Virus record (IMG/VR): IMGVR_UViG_3300013093_000022
Span: 62,001 to 126,000 of that record
Origin: a virus
DNA: 64,000 bases
Direction: 5' to 3' (one strand)
The notes beneath the pieces were generated by a model, which saw nothing but the letters and a program-made list of their open reading frames with translations, did no database searches and was not told the origin of the DNA. Of the stretch, positions 17,029-25,893 are shown piece after piece (the first letter of the stretch is position 1; each line of letters opens with the position of its first letter). A program made the translations under genes and the position numbers.

Positions 17029-17370
17029 TTAGAAGGTGCCGGGGAGTTTGATCGGAAGAACATCGCCCGCCCGGCCCCGGCCTGTGTAGTCCTGGGGGGA
17101 GCCGGTGTCGGCGGTGTAGACGCCTTGCTGGTCGAAGTCCAGTTCGAAGTTCTCGGCCTCGACCTGGTGCGGGTCGGCGGCCATCTCTGTCTCGACCGTG
17201 ACCTGCTCGGCGGCGATTCCCCACGCGGGGGCGTTGGAGCCCATCGAGTCGAGTACCGAGACCCACGACTCCCCGCCCGGGTAGGAACCGGCACGCGACT
17301 GCCGTACCGGGAAGCCGACCGAACTCAGCCAGCCCGGACCCTGAACGCCCTGGACGCCGGGGAACGTCAT
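17029..17370 (-). CDS. Small virion-region protein
   Basis: This encodes 113 residues from ATG with GAAGGAGAAGAG upstream. It begins with a Gly/Pro-rich segment (MTFPGVQGVQGPGWLSSVG) and continues with an acidic stretch (QVEAENFELDFDQQGVYTAD), ending KLPGTF. No domain recognised; it is flanked by fibre-like and NPPA-motif genes. Confidence 0.5.
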   Translation of the reverse strand: MTFPGVQGVQGPGWLSSVGFPVRQSRAGSYPGGESWVSVLDSMGSNAPAWGIAAEQVTVETEMAADPHQVEAENFELDFDQQGVYTADTGSPQDYTGRGRAGDVLPIKLPGTF

Positions 17371-17392
17371 CTCTTCTCCTTCGCGCAGTCGA

Positions 17393-17908
17393 TCAGAACG
17401 GGACGATGCCCTGCTGCTGGCCGGTCGTGGTGACGGTCACGGTCGGCTCGGTGCCGCCGGTCAGGTTGTACTGCCGGACCGCGATCAACTGGAGCGGCAC
17501 ACCCGACGCGAAACCGGTCACCGTCCACGGCCCGCCCTGGTTGCCGGAAACGGTCACATTGGCCACCTCGCCGCCCAGGGCCCGCAGCGCGGTCTGGACG
17601 TTGGCGGCGGTCGCGTTGTAGTTCAGGACCGACGTCGGGTTGCCGTAGTAGCCGAGGACGAAGTTGCCCCCGTTCGGGCCGCCGTTGACCGTGATCGTCT
17701 GGGTCGTGAAGCCGAAGAACTTCGCCTCCAGGGTCAGGGCCGTCTCGGCCTCGGCCGTGGTCCCGGTCGCCGGGGGGTTGGCCAGCGAGTCGAACACCGA
17801 GATCGGCGGGGTCGGGGCCGGGGTGAGGATGCTGCCCACCCCGAACTGGCGCTGCTGGTAACCGGCGGTGTACGGGTTCGAACCCGACAGTGGCAGTGGG
17901 GCGCTCAT
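17393..17908 (-). CDS. NPPA-motif paralogue 3 with C-terminal beta domain
   Basis: This encodes 171 residues, ATG in an ATGA overlap. The first 65 residues carry YQQRQFGVGSILTPAP and VFDSLANPPATGTTAEAETA, shared with the two short proteins near 14 kb. About 100 residues of beta-rich sequence are added (TQTITVNGGPNGGNFVLGYY; VTVSGNQGGPWTVTGF), resembling a carbohydrate-binding or Ig-like module. So a small base unit has been fused to an adhesin-like domain here. Confidence 0.6.
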   Translation of the reverse strand: MSAPLPLSGSNPYTAGYQQRQFGVGSILTPAPTPPISVFDSLANPPATGTTAEAETALTLEAKFFGFTTQTITVNGGPNGGNFVLGYYGNPTSVLNYNATAANVQTALRALGGEVANVTVSGNQGGPWTVTGFASGVPLQLIAVRQYNLTGGTEPTVTVTTTGQQQGIVPF

Positions 17909-18504
17909 CAGTTCTCCTTGCTGCGGCTGGGCGACGTCACCGTCACCGACTTGATGATGTCGGAGATCGACACCGACTCTTCCTCGGACCGGGCCTCGGT
18001 GATCTCACCGGTCATCACGTCCATCACCTTGTCGCCGATCTTCACCGGCGACGGGTTGGTGAACTCGTCGATGTCGTTGCGGAACTGGGACTGGGCGACA
18101 CGCTTCTTCACCGACCGGTCGATCAGTCCCTGGGTCTGCTCCTTGGCGTCGATCGCCCGGCTCTGCGGGGCATCCTCGACGACCAGCTTCGCCTTGATCT
18201 CGGTCAGCACGTTCCCGACGACAGACTGCTCGGGTGCCATCAGGCCCATCATCTCGTCCTCCAGGTCGGGGGAGATGGTGACCTTTCCGGCGGCGTAGTT
18301 GCGGGCCACGCCCGGCAGGTCGAGGGCGGCGGGGGGCAGGTAGGCGATCGAGTCGGGGCCACCGGAGGCCTTCAACTCGATGTCAACTTTCTGCCCGTTC
18401 CCGGCCTTCTCGTGCAGGGTCCACGGCAGGCCGGTGTTGTTCCGGATGAACAGCGACTTCTTCGACGCCCGGAGTTGGGCCATCGTGTAGGTCTTTTCGG
18501 TCAC
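17908..18504 (-). CDS. Virion-region protein, unidentified
   Basis: This encodes 198 residues from GTG (VTEKTYTMAQLRAS), chosen because GAGGGAAGG lies 6-8 bases upstream. The N-terminal half has strands (KSLFIRNNTGLPWTLH; QKVDIELKASGG) and the C-terminal half is helical and charged (KEQTQGLIDRSVKKRVAQSQ), ending SVTVTSPSRSKEN. A recurrent AATAGGTG word lies 28-35 bases before the start. Function unknown. Confidence 0.5.
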   Translation of the reverse strand: MTEKTYTMAQLRASKKSLFIRNNTGLPWTLHEKAGNGQKVDIELKASGGPDSIAYLPPAALDLPGVARNYAAGKVTISPDLEDEMMGLMAPEQSVVGNVLTEIKAKLVVEDAPQSRAIDAKEQTQGLIDRSVKKRVAQSQFRNDIDEFTNPSPVKIGDKVMDVMTGEITEARSEEESVSISDIIKSVTVTSPSRSKEN

Positions 18505-18568
18505 AGGACCTTCCCTCGATTCTGGTTCTTGCACCTATTGGTCAGCCGGAGTATAGCCGACTACAGGG

Positions 18569-21500
18569 TCAGAGGTAGAACGCCAGGAACTCGCCCGAGT
18601 TGCCCGCCGAGTAGGGCTCGACCGAACTGTAGAGGCGTCCATGCCCCGACGAGAGTGGCTTCGAGGTCTGGGTGACTGAGGCGACGACCCGGCCCGTGCT
18701 TCGGAATGTCACACCGGTGACCGTGGTCGGCGCGACGATGCCGACCAGAGACCCCCTGCCGTGGATTGAGGCGGGAATGAACTGGCGAACAAAAACACTG
18801 GGGGCCGAGAGCATTCCATTCCCGGCGGGCAGCGCAGACACGGCGAACCGGATCAGTTCGGTCGCCGAGTCGCCGCCCGACCCGCGCAGGGGCACCGACA
18901 CGAAGAACCTGGCCGTCGTGGCGGCGGTGAAAGCGCCCCGGCCGGTGAGGGCGGCGGGAGACTTGAAGACCGGAACCGTCTTGGCGGTGAGGGAACCGTG
19001 GCCGGTGGGGGACGCCGTGGCGTACCGGCGGGGTATGGTGGCCGCCGTCAGCGAGCCTTTGCCTGACACTTTCTCGGTGTAGTCGATCAGGTCGACGGCG
19101 GTAAGCCTTCCCTGGCCGGTCAAAGCCTTTGAGATCGGCACGATCTGTTTGGTGGTCGCGGCCAGGGTGCCGTGGCCGGTGACCGCCTTCGAGATCGGGA
19201 TGACGGCCCTGGTGGTCGCGGTGAGGGCACCGTGGCCGGTGACGGCCTTGTTGACGAAGAAGATGGGCACGAATACCCCGGTCAGGGCACCCGAGCCGTG
19301 GGTTTGAGCCGCCGAGTTGATCGAGTACATGCGGGCCGCCGCAGACACGGTGCCCCGGCCTGGCAGGGCGGCGGCGGAGGCGAGCCTGGGGTAGGCGGCC
19401 CCCGACACGGTGCCGCTGCCCGCGAGGGGGGACGACCGGCTGAACCTAGGCGTCGCCGCCGCCCCAAGGGTGCCCCGCCCAGTCAGCGACGCCGACAGCC
19501 TGGGGGTCGCCTTGGCGGTGAGGGTGCCGCTCCCCTGGAGCGTGGCGGGGGCACTGATCCTCGGGACGGTGGCGGTTGTGATCGTGCCCCGGCCCTTAAG
19601 TCCCGGGGTGCCGACGCTGAACCTGGGGTAGGCGGTCCCCGCGAGTGCCCCGTTCCCAGTCGGGGAGCCACTGTCGGGGATCCTCGCGAAGTCGGACAGG
19701 GTCAGTGATCCGGACCCGGTGAGGGCGGCGGTCCGGGAGAACCTTTGGTATTGGGAGGCCGACAGCGAGCCGCTCCCGGCCGTGGCGGCCGACCTGACGA
19801 ATTGGGGGGTTGCCGGAGCCGACAGCGAGCCCCGACCGGCCGCTTGGCCCGTGAACGAGAAGCCGGTCGCCAGGGCGGTCGCCGACACCGACCCCTGGCC
19901 CCTGGCCGTGGGTGAGATCGGCGTGTATCCGAAAGGCTTCCCGGTCAGGGCGACCGCGATCGCCACCCAGTTCTGCGACGAGGCCAGGGTCGTGGAGAAG
20001 GTGGGGTTCTTCAGCCCCGACTCCTCCCCGACCAGGGTCGGGTAGGACACCCCGTTGACGTAGCCGTCCACGGCGATCTGCGACTCCGGGGCCGCGTAGG
20101 TTCCGAAAGACGAGGTGCTATTGCTGCCGAACGACTGCAGCACCAGGTCGCCGGTGCCCGCCGTGACCGACTGCGACGGGGTGGACGACGTGGCGGTGGC
20201 CGTCTGTGCCGACCCGATCCCCACACTGCCGACGTAGGAGACCCCGTGGGCGGTCAGGATCGAGCCGTACCCGCCCCCACCGGAGGCGTTGATGACTATT
20301 TGGTTGGTGCCCGCAGACGGGTTGGTCAGCGAGTAGATGAAGGATTTGTGAGCCGACGCCGACACCGACCCGACCAGGTTCATCGCCGCGCCGTTGTAGG
20401 TCACGCCGGAGACGTTCGCGCCCCCGTAGCAGTAGTCGTGGAGCACCACCATGAGCACGCCGCTCAGCGACGCCGCCGACGACACGGTGTGGTTCCAAGA
20501 CATCGAGCCGGTGCCGCCGATGGACAGCGACTTGCTCGACACCGAGTCCCGGACCGGGGGAGCGGCACCGGCCAAAGAGCCCTGGCCGGTCAGCGACTTC
20601 GAGACGATGAACTTGGTCGAATTGGCGTTCGCCGAGAGGGAGCCGTGGCCGGACAGCGGGACCGATACGTTGAACTTTAGGGCGGCCGACAGTGTGCCGC
20701 GACCCGAAACCTGCGCCGTAAGCCCTGGGACGGCTTTACCGGTCAGCGAGCCGTTGCCGTGCGGCGACGACGGGGTCGGGATCCTAGGTGTCGTGAACCC
20801 GGTCAGCGACCCGGCACCGGTCAGTGGGGCGGTCGCGGCGATCCTCGGATAGGTGGCCGCCGTCAGGGTGCCGCTGCCGGTCAATGCGGCCGACCGGCTG
20901 AACCTCTGGGCGGTCAGGCACGTCAGCGAGCCGGAGCCCGACAGGAGGGCGAACCGGGCGAAACGCGGGGTAGCGGTCGCCGAGACGAGGCCGTGGCCGG
21001 ACAGGGCCGACGACGCGGAAAAACTGGGGGTGCAGGAACCGGCGAGGGTGCCGTGGCCGGATACCGAGGCCGCCGAACCGAAACTCTGGTAGGTGGCACC
21101 GGTCAGGCGGCCGTTCCCGGTCGGCGACCCGTTGTCGGGGATCTTGGCGTAGTCGGACAGCGACAGGGCCCCGTGGCCAGTCAGCGAGACCGAAACCGAG
21201 AGCCTCGGGTATCGGGTGGCGGACAGGGACCCGTTGCCCGTCAAGGCAACCGAAACGGGTATTCGGGCGTACTTGGCCGCCGACAGGAGGCCCTGGCCGC
21301 TTGTCGACGCCGACCGGGAGAAAATCGCGTAGCAGGACCCCGACAGGGATCCGCTGCCCGAGAGGCCCGTCGGGCGGGAGTACCTGGCGTACGCGGCGGC
21401 CGCCAGCGTCCCAGACCCTACCGGTGAACCGGTGTCGGGAATCTTCGCGAAGTCGGAGACGGCCAGGGTGCCGTGGCCCGAGACCGGGGCCGTCTGGCTG

Positions 21501-21727
21501 AACACGGGCCTGGTCGAGGCCGACAACGATCCGTGGCCGGACAGTGAACCGGCCCGGTAGGTCGCCGTGGAGCCGGAGAGGGCACCGTTACCGGTTAGTG
21601 AGGCCGACGCCGAAGTCGAACCCGACGAGGGCGGGGTCCACAGGAACGAGGTCGGGCCGTTCATCCCGGCCAGGCCGACCAGGCCCCCCGACGCTACCGA
21701 GAGCGAGGGTTCGGTCGCCAAAGCCAC
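18569..21727 (-). CDS. Giant repeat fibre protein (1052 aa) with inserted beta-sandwich
   Basis: A GTG start follows GGGGAGGGTAGATC. From residue 44 to about 390 the sequence repeats every 20 residues with the core SGHGSLSA or TGNGSLSA followed by a PRFS-type segment; the G-x-G triplets fall at residues 63, 83, 103 and so on in register. Residues about 394-597 are a different domain (SGVLMVVLHDYCYGGANVSG) of the same type as the adhesin cassette at 22.3-25.9 kb. The 20-residue repeats resume to about 1030 and a short end (EFLAFYL) follows. Such repeats form long beta fibres. It probably is a long side or tail fibre. Confidence 0.72.
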   Translation of the reverse strand: MALATEPSLSVASGGLVGLAGMNGPTSFLWTPPSSGSTSASASLTGNGALSGSTATYRAGSLSGHGSLSASTRPVFSQTAPVSGHGTLAVSDFAKIPDTGSPVGSGTLAAAAYARYSRPTGLSGSGSLSGSCYAIFSRSASTSGQGLLSAAKYARIPVSVALTGNGSLSATRYPRLSVSVSLTGHGALSLSDYAKIPDNGSPTGNGRLTGATYQSFGSAASVSGHGTLAGSCTPSFSASSALSGHGLVSATATPRFARFALLSGSGSLTCLTAQRFSRSAALTGSGTLTAATYPRIAATAPLTGAGSLTGFTTPRIPTPSSPHGNGSLTGKAVPGLTAQVSGRGTLSAALKFNVSVPLSGHGSLSANANSTKFIVSKSLTGQGSLAGAAPPVRDSVSSKSLSIGGTGSMSWNHTVSSAASLSGVLMVVLHDYCYGGANVSGVTYNGAAMNLVGSVSASAHKSFIYSLTNPSAGTNQIVINASGGGGYGSILTAHGVSYVGSVGIGSAQTATATSSTPSQSVTAGTGDLVLQSFGSNSTSSFGTYAAPESQIAVDGYVNGVSYPTLVGEESGLKNPTFSTTLASSQNWVAIAVALTGKPFGYTPISPTARGQGSVSATALATGFSFTGQAAGRGSLSAPATPQFVRSAATAGSGSLSASQYQRFSRTAALTGSGSLTLSDFARIPDSGSPTGNGALAGTAYPRFSVGTPGLKGRGTITTATVPRISAPATLQGSGTLTAKATPRLSASLTGRGTLGAAATPRFSRSSPLAGSGTVSGAAYPRLASAAALPGRGTVSAAARMYSINSAAQTHGSGALTGVFVPIFFVNKAVTGHGALTATTRAVIPISKAVTGHGTLAATTKQIVPISKALTGQGRLTAVDLIDYTEKVSGKGSLTAATIPRRYATASPTGHGSLTAKTVPVFKSPAALTGRGAFTAATTARFFVSVPLRGSGGDSATELIRFAVSALPAGNGMLSAPSVFVRQFIPASIHGRGSLVGIVAPTTVTGVTFRSTGRVVASVTQTSKPLSSGHGRLYSSVEPYSAGNSGEFLAFYL
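18638..19903 (-). repeat. Second block of degenerate 60-nt coding repeats
   Basis: About 20 repeats of a unit encoding (S/T)GxGxLxA plus a PRFS-like segment, spaced about 60 bases; nucleotide identity between units is low, but protein periodicity is clear. Confidence 0.7.
20558..21598 (-). repeat. First block of degenerate 60-nt coding repeats
   Basis: About 17 units encoding a 20-residue repeat with near-perfect register; the block ends where a beta-sandwich domain is inserted. Confidence 0.72.
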
Positions 21728-21752
21728 GATCTACCCTCCCCCTGTCACCTAT

Positions 21753-22337
21753 TTAGGGGGTGACAGTGACCGTGTTCGACACCTCCGAGGTGGCGGTGTG
21801 GCCGTAGTGGTCGGTGGCGGTCACCGTGAACGAGACGTCGGCACCGGGGGTCAGGCCGGTGACCGTCAGGGTGACGTCGCCACCGGAAACGACCGGGGAT
21901 CCCGACACCGTCACGGCACCCGAAGGGTCGGACACGGTGTACGTCCACGGGGCGTTGGGCGACGACGGTTGCGGGAAGGTGAGGGTCGCCTCCGAACCCG
22001 CGATCGGGTTTGCGACCGGGGTCGCCGACCACGCCAGGGGCACGTCGGCGGTGAAGGTGGCGGCGAACTCGCTGGGCGTGTAGCAAGTAATCGTTTCGCC
22101 GTCCGACACGATCCAGTCGTGTTCGTAAGCGACCTGGGTTTCAAGCCGGGGCTGGACGAAGCTGATCTGCCAGATCGGTGCCTCGATGGTGCCCTGGCAC
22201 AGGGCGTTGGTCTGGTAGCCCAGTTGTGCCCCGACGATCATGGCCGTCATGGCGTCGGCGGGGTGGTCGAAGTCCACCTGCCATGCGCTGAACGTCGGCG
22301 CGGCGGGAGGGGTGATGAGGGTGGGGTTGATGGTCAT
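21753..22337 (-). CDS. Ig/FN3-like virion protein
   Basis: This encodes 194 residues from ATG with TAAGGACTG upstream. Residues 1-85 are an alpha/beta segment (AMTAMIVGAQLGYQTNALCQ). Residues 95-194 form an immunoglobulin or fibronectin-type module (LTVTGLTPGADVSFTVTATD; SEVSNTVTVTP). Such modules decorate virions and bind glycans weakly. It precedes the giant repeat fibre and may connect it. Confidence 0.6.
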   Translation of the reverse strand: MTINPTLITPPAAPTFSAWQVDFDHPADAMTAMIVGAQLGYQTNALCQGTIEAPIWQISFVQPRLETQVAYEHDWIVSDGETITCYTPSEFAATFTADVPLAWSATPVANPIAGSEATLTFPQPSSPNAPWTYTVSDPSGAVTVSGSPVVSGGDVTLTVTGLTPGADVSFTVTATDHYGHTATSEVSNTVTVTP

Positions 22338-22352
22338 GTGTCAGTCCTTAAA

Positions 22353-23084
22353 TTAGATCGCTGGTGCTAGAACGGTGGACATTGCTGTGTAAAACCTCGC
22401 GTAAGATGCGGTGCCGCTGATGGTTCCGGTGAAGGTCTTCGTGGTGCTTGCATCGGCAATGTTTGAGCCGACGTAATATACCCCCGCACCGTTCCAGCCG
22501 CTTAAGTTGAACCTTTGATCCCCCCCGGCAGGGGAGGTGATGCCGGAAGGCGAGTTGAAGCAACTGAACATGAATCCATTTACGACCATATTGTTGACAG
22601 GGCAGGAAATGGTGTTACTGAGGCTGATCGCCGCTGTTGTTGACGTAACCGGATTCACTGTGGTCGCCTGACTGGTGACATTCAAGTAGGACATTGAGGA
22701 AATACAGGTCCAGACTGCGTTGCCGCCAAATGTGATGTAGAGGCTTACCGGGCCTCCGCTGACATTCGGCAATCCGTATCGGGAATACATCCCAGCGGTA
22801 CTCAAGCCAGATTCTGTAAAGGTGACCGACGAGAGAAGCTGCATTGCGGTTCCCGACGACCCACCGTACTGGACGCTGGTTATTGGCACGCGGTCGGTCA
22901 CAACATCTACAATCAAATACGACCCCGCCGTGGCAACACTGTTGATTGAGTAAGTGGTGGCGTTGATATACTGCTGGTAGGTCGTCGGGTAGCCCGTCCC
23001 GCTCTGGTCGTATTTGACAGCGATCCCCTCCGATGGCTGTGGGGCAATTGGCCTGATCGGGAACCGACGCAACAGGTGCGCCAT
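22353..23084 (-). CDS. Adhesin-cassette protein 5 (beta-sandwich)
   Basis: This encodes 243 residues, ATG in a TGATG overlap. It starts MAHLLRRFPIRP, a variant of the R-x-GR-x-(F/Y)P tag shared by the four genes before it. The body (SYLIVDVVTDRVPITSVQYG; GPVSLYITFGGNAVWTCISS) is the same beta-sandwich type as in the genes at 24419 and 25165 and the insert of the repeat fibre. The common C-terminal tag is absent or diverged (ends STVLAPAI), fitting its place as last member. Codons are AT-richer than in surrounding genes. Confidence 0.6.
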   Translation of the reverse strand: MAHLLRRFPIRPIAPQPSEGIAVKYDQSGTGYPTTYQQYINATTYSINSVATAGSYLIVDVVTDRVPITSVQYGGSSGTAMQLLSSVTFTESGLSTAGMYSRYGLPNVSGGPVSLYITFGGNAVWTCISSMSYLNVTSQATTVNPVTSTTAAISLSNTISCPVNNMVVNGFMFSCFNSPSGITSPAGGDQRFNLSGWNGAGVYYVGSNIADASTTKTFTGTISGTASYARFYTAMSTVLAPAI

Positions 23085-23764
23085 CAGAGCCTCGCCATCC
23101 CCACCGCACTCGACATAGGCATTTGCATTTGACTCAATCCCTGCGGCGGCACGTCCACGTTGGTGTAGGTGTAAATCCAGGCCGCGCCGTTACCCCCTGA
23201 CCCACCCGGACCGTAGTAAAAACTGCCGCTATTTCCCGCACTCCCAGGCGAACCACCACTACCAAATACCGCGCTAGCCGCAGTGCCCCCTAAATAGGTT
23301 TTAAAATCAAACGTGAAGTTTCCGGCAGGTTGCCCCTGAACAGCGTCGTATCCTGCGGTGACGTAACCTGCAACGCCGCCAGCCGCCGTTAAAGACCACG
23401 ATCCAGATGAGGCGGAACTGTTACTCCCGGCGATGCCGGGATAGGCGTAACCAGCGTAAGGCAAGGGACCGCCAGCGCCACCCGCGCCGACAGTCACAGT
23501 GATTTTTGCGCCGACCGGCACCGTCACACCAACTGCGAGGGTTTGGCCTTCCCACTTGCCAGCGCCACCGCCGCCGCAGTAGGTTCCACCACCGGAACCA
23601 CCACCCCCGCCGCCGATCAACACCACGTCCACGAAGTTGACACCGGCAGGAATCGTGAAAGCAAACGTACCGGGCGTGTTGAGTTGGAGGGCGAGCTGTT
23701 TATAAATCGGGGTTGGTAAAAAAACTCGTGTCTGCGGGTATCCGCGACCAAGGCGAGATGCCAT
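23084..23764 (-). CDS. Adhesin-cassette protein 4 (glycine-rich tip type)
   Basis: This encodes 226 residues from ATG. N-terminal tag MASRLGRGYPQTRVFLP. The body contains FTIPAGVNFVDVVLIGGGGG and several further Gly-rich loops, the hallmark of glycine-rich phage receptor-binding domains in which polyglycine II-like loops present specificity residues. C-terminal tag SQMQMPMSSAVGMARL is a variant of the QVPVTMSRG-x-x-L end of neighbours. It is probably a cell-surface binding protein. Confidence 0.65.
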   Translation of the reverse strand: MASRLGRGYPQTRVFLPTPIYKQLALQLNTPGTFAFTIPAGVNFVDVVLIGGGGGGSGGGTYCGGGGAGKWEGQTLAVGVTVPVGAKITVTVGAGGAGGPLPYAGYAYPGIAGSNSSASSGSWSLTAAGGVAGYVTAGYDAVQGQPAGNFTFDFKTYLGGTAASAVFGSGGSPGSAGNSGSFYYGPGGSGGNGAAWIYTYTNVDVPPQGLSQMQMPMSSAVGMARL

Positions 23765-23765
23765 G

Positions 23766-24419
23766 TCAGATCAGCCCCCCACGAGTCATCATGGTAGTGG
23801 CTGTTATTTGGGAATAATTTTCCGGCAGGGTCAGGATGTAGGGGTTGACGTAGGCGTAGAACCAGATTGCCCCCTGACCTCCAGCGCCGCCACCGTAAGC
23901 AAAAAAAGATGGCCCCCCGCCGCCACCCGGCACCGCGCCAGTTTGACCGAAACCCAAAGAAATTAGTGGACCGCCAATGTAGCTTCTCCCATTGTAGCTA
24001 ATTCCCCCAGGTGACGTAGAGGAAGCGGTCCCAGCATTCTGCGCTCCAGCCGCGACGAGGCCGGACCAGCCAGTAGAAGTCGCCGTGGTGTTGCCCCCCA
24101 CCCCGAACCCGTAGACTCCACCACCCCCACCGGCACCGACTGAACCCGCAATGGTGGGACCGACCTGAGATACCTTGACTGTTGCCCACGCCCAGTTTCC
24201 TGGGTTACCTACGAAGCCGTAGCCCCCACCGGAGCCGCCACCTAAAGCGACCACGTCCACATACACTGCACCCACTGGAATTGTGTAGGTGTATGCACCT
24301 ACTGCGGTGAATTGTGCCATCGCATTGTTGGAGTGGACAGTGCCGGGTGCAGACTGTTTGGCCCAACCCGTGTAAGGCTGGGTGGACTGCATTGGGAAGC
24401 CTCGACCGATGACGGGCAT
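23766..24419 (-). CDS. Adhesin-cassette protein 3 (glycine-rich tip type)
   Basis: This encodes 217 residues, coupled to the upstream stop. N-terminal MPVIGRGFPMQSTQPYTG, then YTIPVGAVYVDVVALGGGSG and long Gly-rich stretches (VGAGGGGGVYGFGVGGNTT), as in protein 4, with which it is clearly paralogous (IPxGxxxVDVVxxGGG). C-terminus SQITATTMMTRGGLI carries the shared end tag. Likely receptor-binding tip protein. Confidence 0.65.
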   Translation of the reverse strand: MPVIGRGFPMQSTQPYTGWAKQSAPGTVHSNNAMAQFTAVGAYTYTIPVGAVYVDVVALGGGSGGGYGFVGNPGNWAWATVKVSQVGPTIAGSVGAGGGGGVYGFGVGGNTTATSTGWSGLVAAGAQNAGTASSTSPGGISYNGRSYIGGPLISLGFGQTGAVPGGGGGPSFFAYGGGAGGQGAIWFYAYVNPYILTLPENYSQITATTMMTRGGLI

Positions 24420-25165
24420 CAGAACAACCTCCCCCTGGACATAGGGATTGTCACCGGAACCTGGGAAGGCTCCTTAAGGTACGGGGTCTGTATCAGCGGC
24501 ACAGCGATAGAGCAATACCCGAGGCTGCCGCTCGACGTGGTCGCAAAGGTCGCGGGAGGAACGGCATCACCAATATACAGCGTAGAACATGCAAAACGTT
24601 CTGTTTTTGTGAGATAACCCGTCACCGCTGTATCGCTGAGTGCGGCCCCCATCCACGCCTGGGAAATGAGCTGTCCACCCGACACTGTTGTTGAGATGGT
24701 TCCGGCAGTGTTCTGTCCTTGGAGGATGACAGGTATTCCGAATCGTCCGACGTTGTTATACGAAACTGAACCAACATAAACACCATTGGCGTTAATGTTA
24801 CAGTTGGAAACAGAAACGGAAATCGTCTGAGTACCCTTGGGTGGATTGCTCAATCCGAAAACAAAACCATATCCCCAAAAATAATAGCTGGCGATAAACA
24901 GGTAGTAAGGACCAACCTGATAGGCGATTGGTGTCATGCTTAATCCCCCACAGGAAACATTCACCGTGGGCGCGGAGTTATAGACATCTACTTCCACATA
25001 AACCAACAAAGCATTGCCAGCTATGGTGTGAGAAAAGGAGGGGTTTGCTGCCCCTGTCCCACCAGCGAAACCCGCACCAGCGGAGTCGAACGTGATCGGG
25101 GAAACCGCGCCGTCCGACAACGTCAAGGTAGAGGCGACGGGTAGGGTGCGACCAAGCCGTGCCAT
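24419..25165 (-). CDS. Adhesin-cassette protein 2 (beta-sandwich)
   Basis: This encodes 248 residues; ATG overlaps the upstream stop (TAATG). N-terminal MARLGRTLPVASTLTL. Body NALLVYVEVDVYNSAPTVNV, SCGGLSMTPIA, LSNPPKGTQTISVSVSNCN and VSYNNVGRFGIP match protein 1 and the repeat-fibre insert position by position. C-terminal tag SQVPVTIPMSRGRLF. Base composition is visibly lower in GC than flanking genes, suggesting transfer or distinct selection. Confidence 0.65.
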   Translation of the reverse strand: MARLGRTLPVASTLTLSDGAVSPITFDSAGAGFAGGTGAANPSFSHTIAGNALLVYVEVDVYNSAPTVNVSCGGLSMTPIAYQVGPYYLFIASYYFWGYGFVFGLSNPPKGTQTISVSVSNCNINANGVYVGSVSYNNVGRFGIPVILQGQNTAGTISTTVSGGQLISQAWMGAALSDTAVTGYLTKTERFACSTLYIGDAVPPATFATTSSGSLGYCSIAVPLIQTPYLKEPSQVPVTIPMSRGRLF

Positions 25166-25893
25166 TACAGGTACGCTCCGCGACTCATCGTTACTGGAAC
25201 CTGATTGTAAAGTTCCGGCAGTGCAGGGGGGAACGGTAGGGGGTTAAGTGGCAGAGAAAAGGAACTCCAAGCATTGGCGCTAGCGGTAGCCGAAATGTTT
25301 CCAGAGGTAGATGTTCCCAGTAGAACTTGCTGTGTTGACGCAATCGTTCCGCTGTAGCCGGAACTGTAAGAGGTCATTGCGTTGAAGATCAGCCCATTAT
25401 TTTCCAACCCGGTCACGGTTTGGCTGATCGACGTTGTAGTACCGCTGGCGGTCTGTATTCTCCCCACCGAACCAACATTGCGGAACGATATCGCGTTCAA
25501 ACCCAAGGCGCTGTTGTAGCCGGTATTTGCCGTGTTTGATATTGTCTGTAGTCCTTGCGGCGGGTTCCAGAGTAGGTATAAAAGAGCGCTCTGCGCCTGA
25601 TTGACTACGTTAACGTAGTTTAGAACGGCAGAAACGAATTTCATCGTCTGACCACCGACACTGATCGTACATGGGTTTCCTCCAATCGGACCCTGCGTAT
25701 ACAGAGTCACGAAAACGAGTAACAAGTTGCCGTAGATGTACTGTTGCTGTGTCGGGGCATTGCTAATCGCAATCGTGAACCCAGCATTGCAGCCTGGACC
25801 GACAACGTCCACCGTGACCGGGGAAAACGGGGCAATGCGGGGAGCAAGCTGATTATTCTTTGTTGAGGCGAGTTGGCTGTGAAACCTCCCCAC
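25165..25893 (-). CDS. Adhesin-cassette protein 1 (beta-sandwich)
   Basis: This encodes 242 residues from GTG behind GGAGGGGAGG. N-terminal MGRFHSQLASTKNNQLAP. Body GNLLLVFVTLYTQGPIGG, ISVGGQTMKFVSAV, LWNPPQGLQTISNTANTG, ISFRNVGSVGRI; the same domain as protein 2. C-terminal NQVPVTMSRGAYL defines the shared end tag. First gene of a tightly overlapping five-gene run. Likely virion adhesin. Confidence 0.65.
   Translation of the reverse strand: MGRFHSQLASTKNNQLAPRIAPFSPVTVDVVGPGCNAGFTIAISNAPTQQQYIYGNLLLVFVTLYTQGPIGGNPCTISVGGQTMKFVSAVLNYVNVVNQAQSALLYLLWNPPQGLQTISNTANTGYNSALGLNAISFRNVGSVGRIQTASGTTTSISQTVTGLENNGLIFNAMTSYSSGYSGTIASTQQVLLGTSTSGNISATASANAWSSFSLPLNPLPFPPALPELYNQVPVTMSRGAYL

Noticed and set aside
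17865-17895. GGGTTCGAACCCGAC resembling a tRNA T-arm
   Set aside because: It lies within a confident coding region and no acceptor or anticodon stems surround it.
18638-21598. CRISPR array suggested by about 60-nt periodicity
   Set aside because: The repeats are degenerate, coding, in frame, and lack identical repeats with unique spacers.
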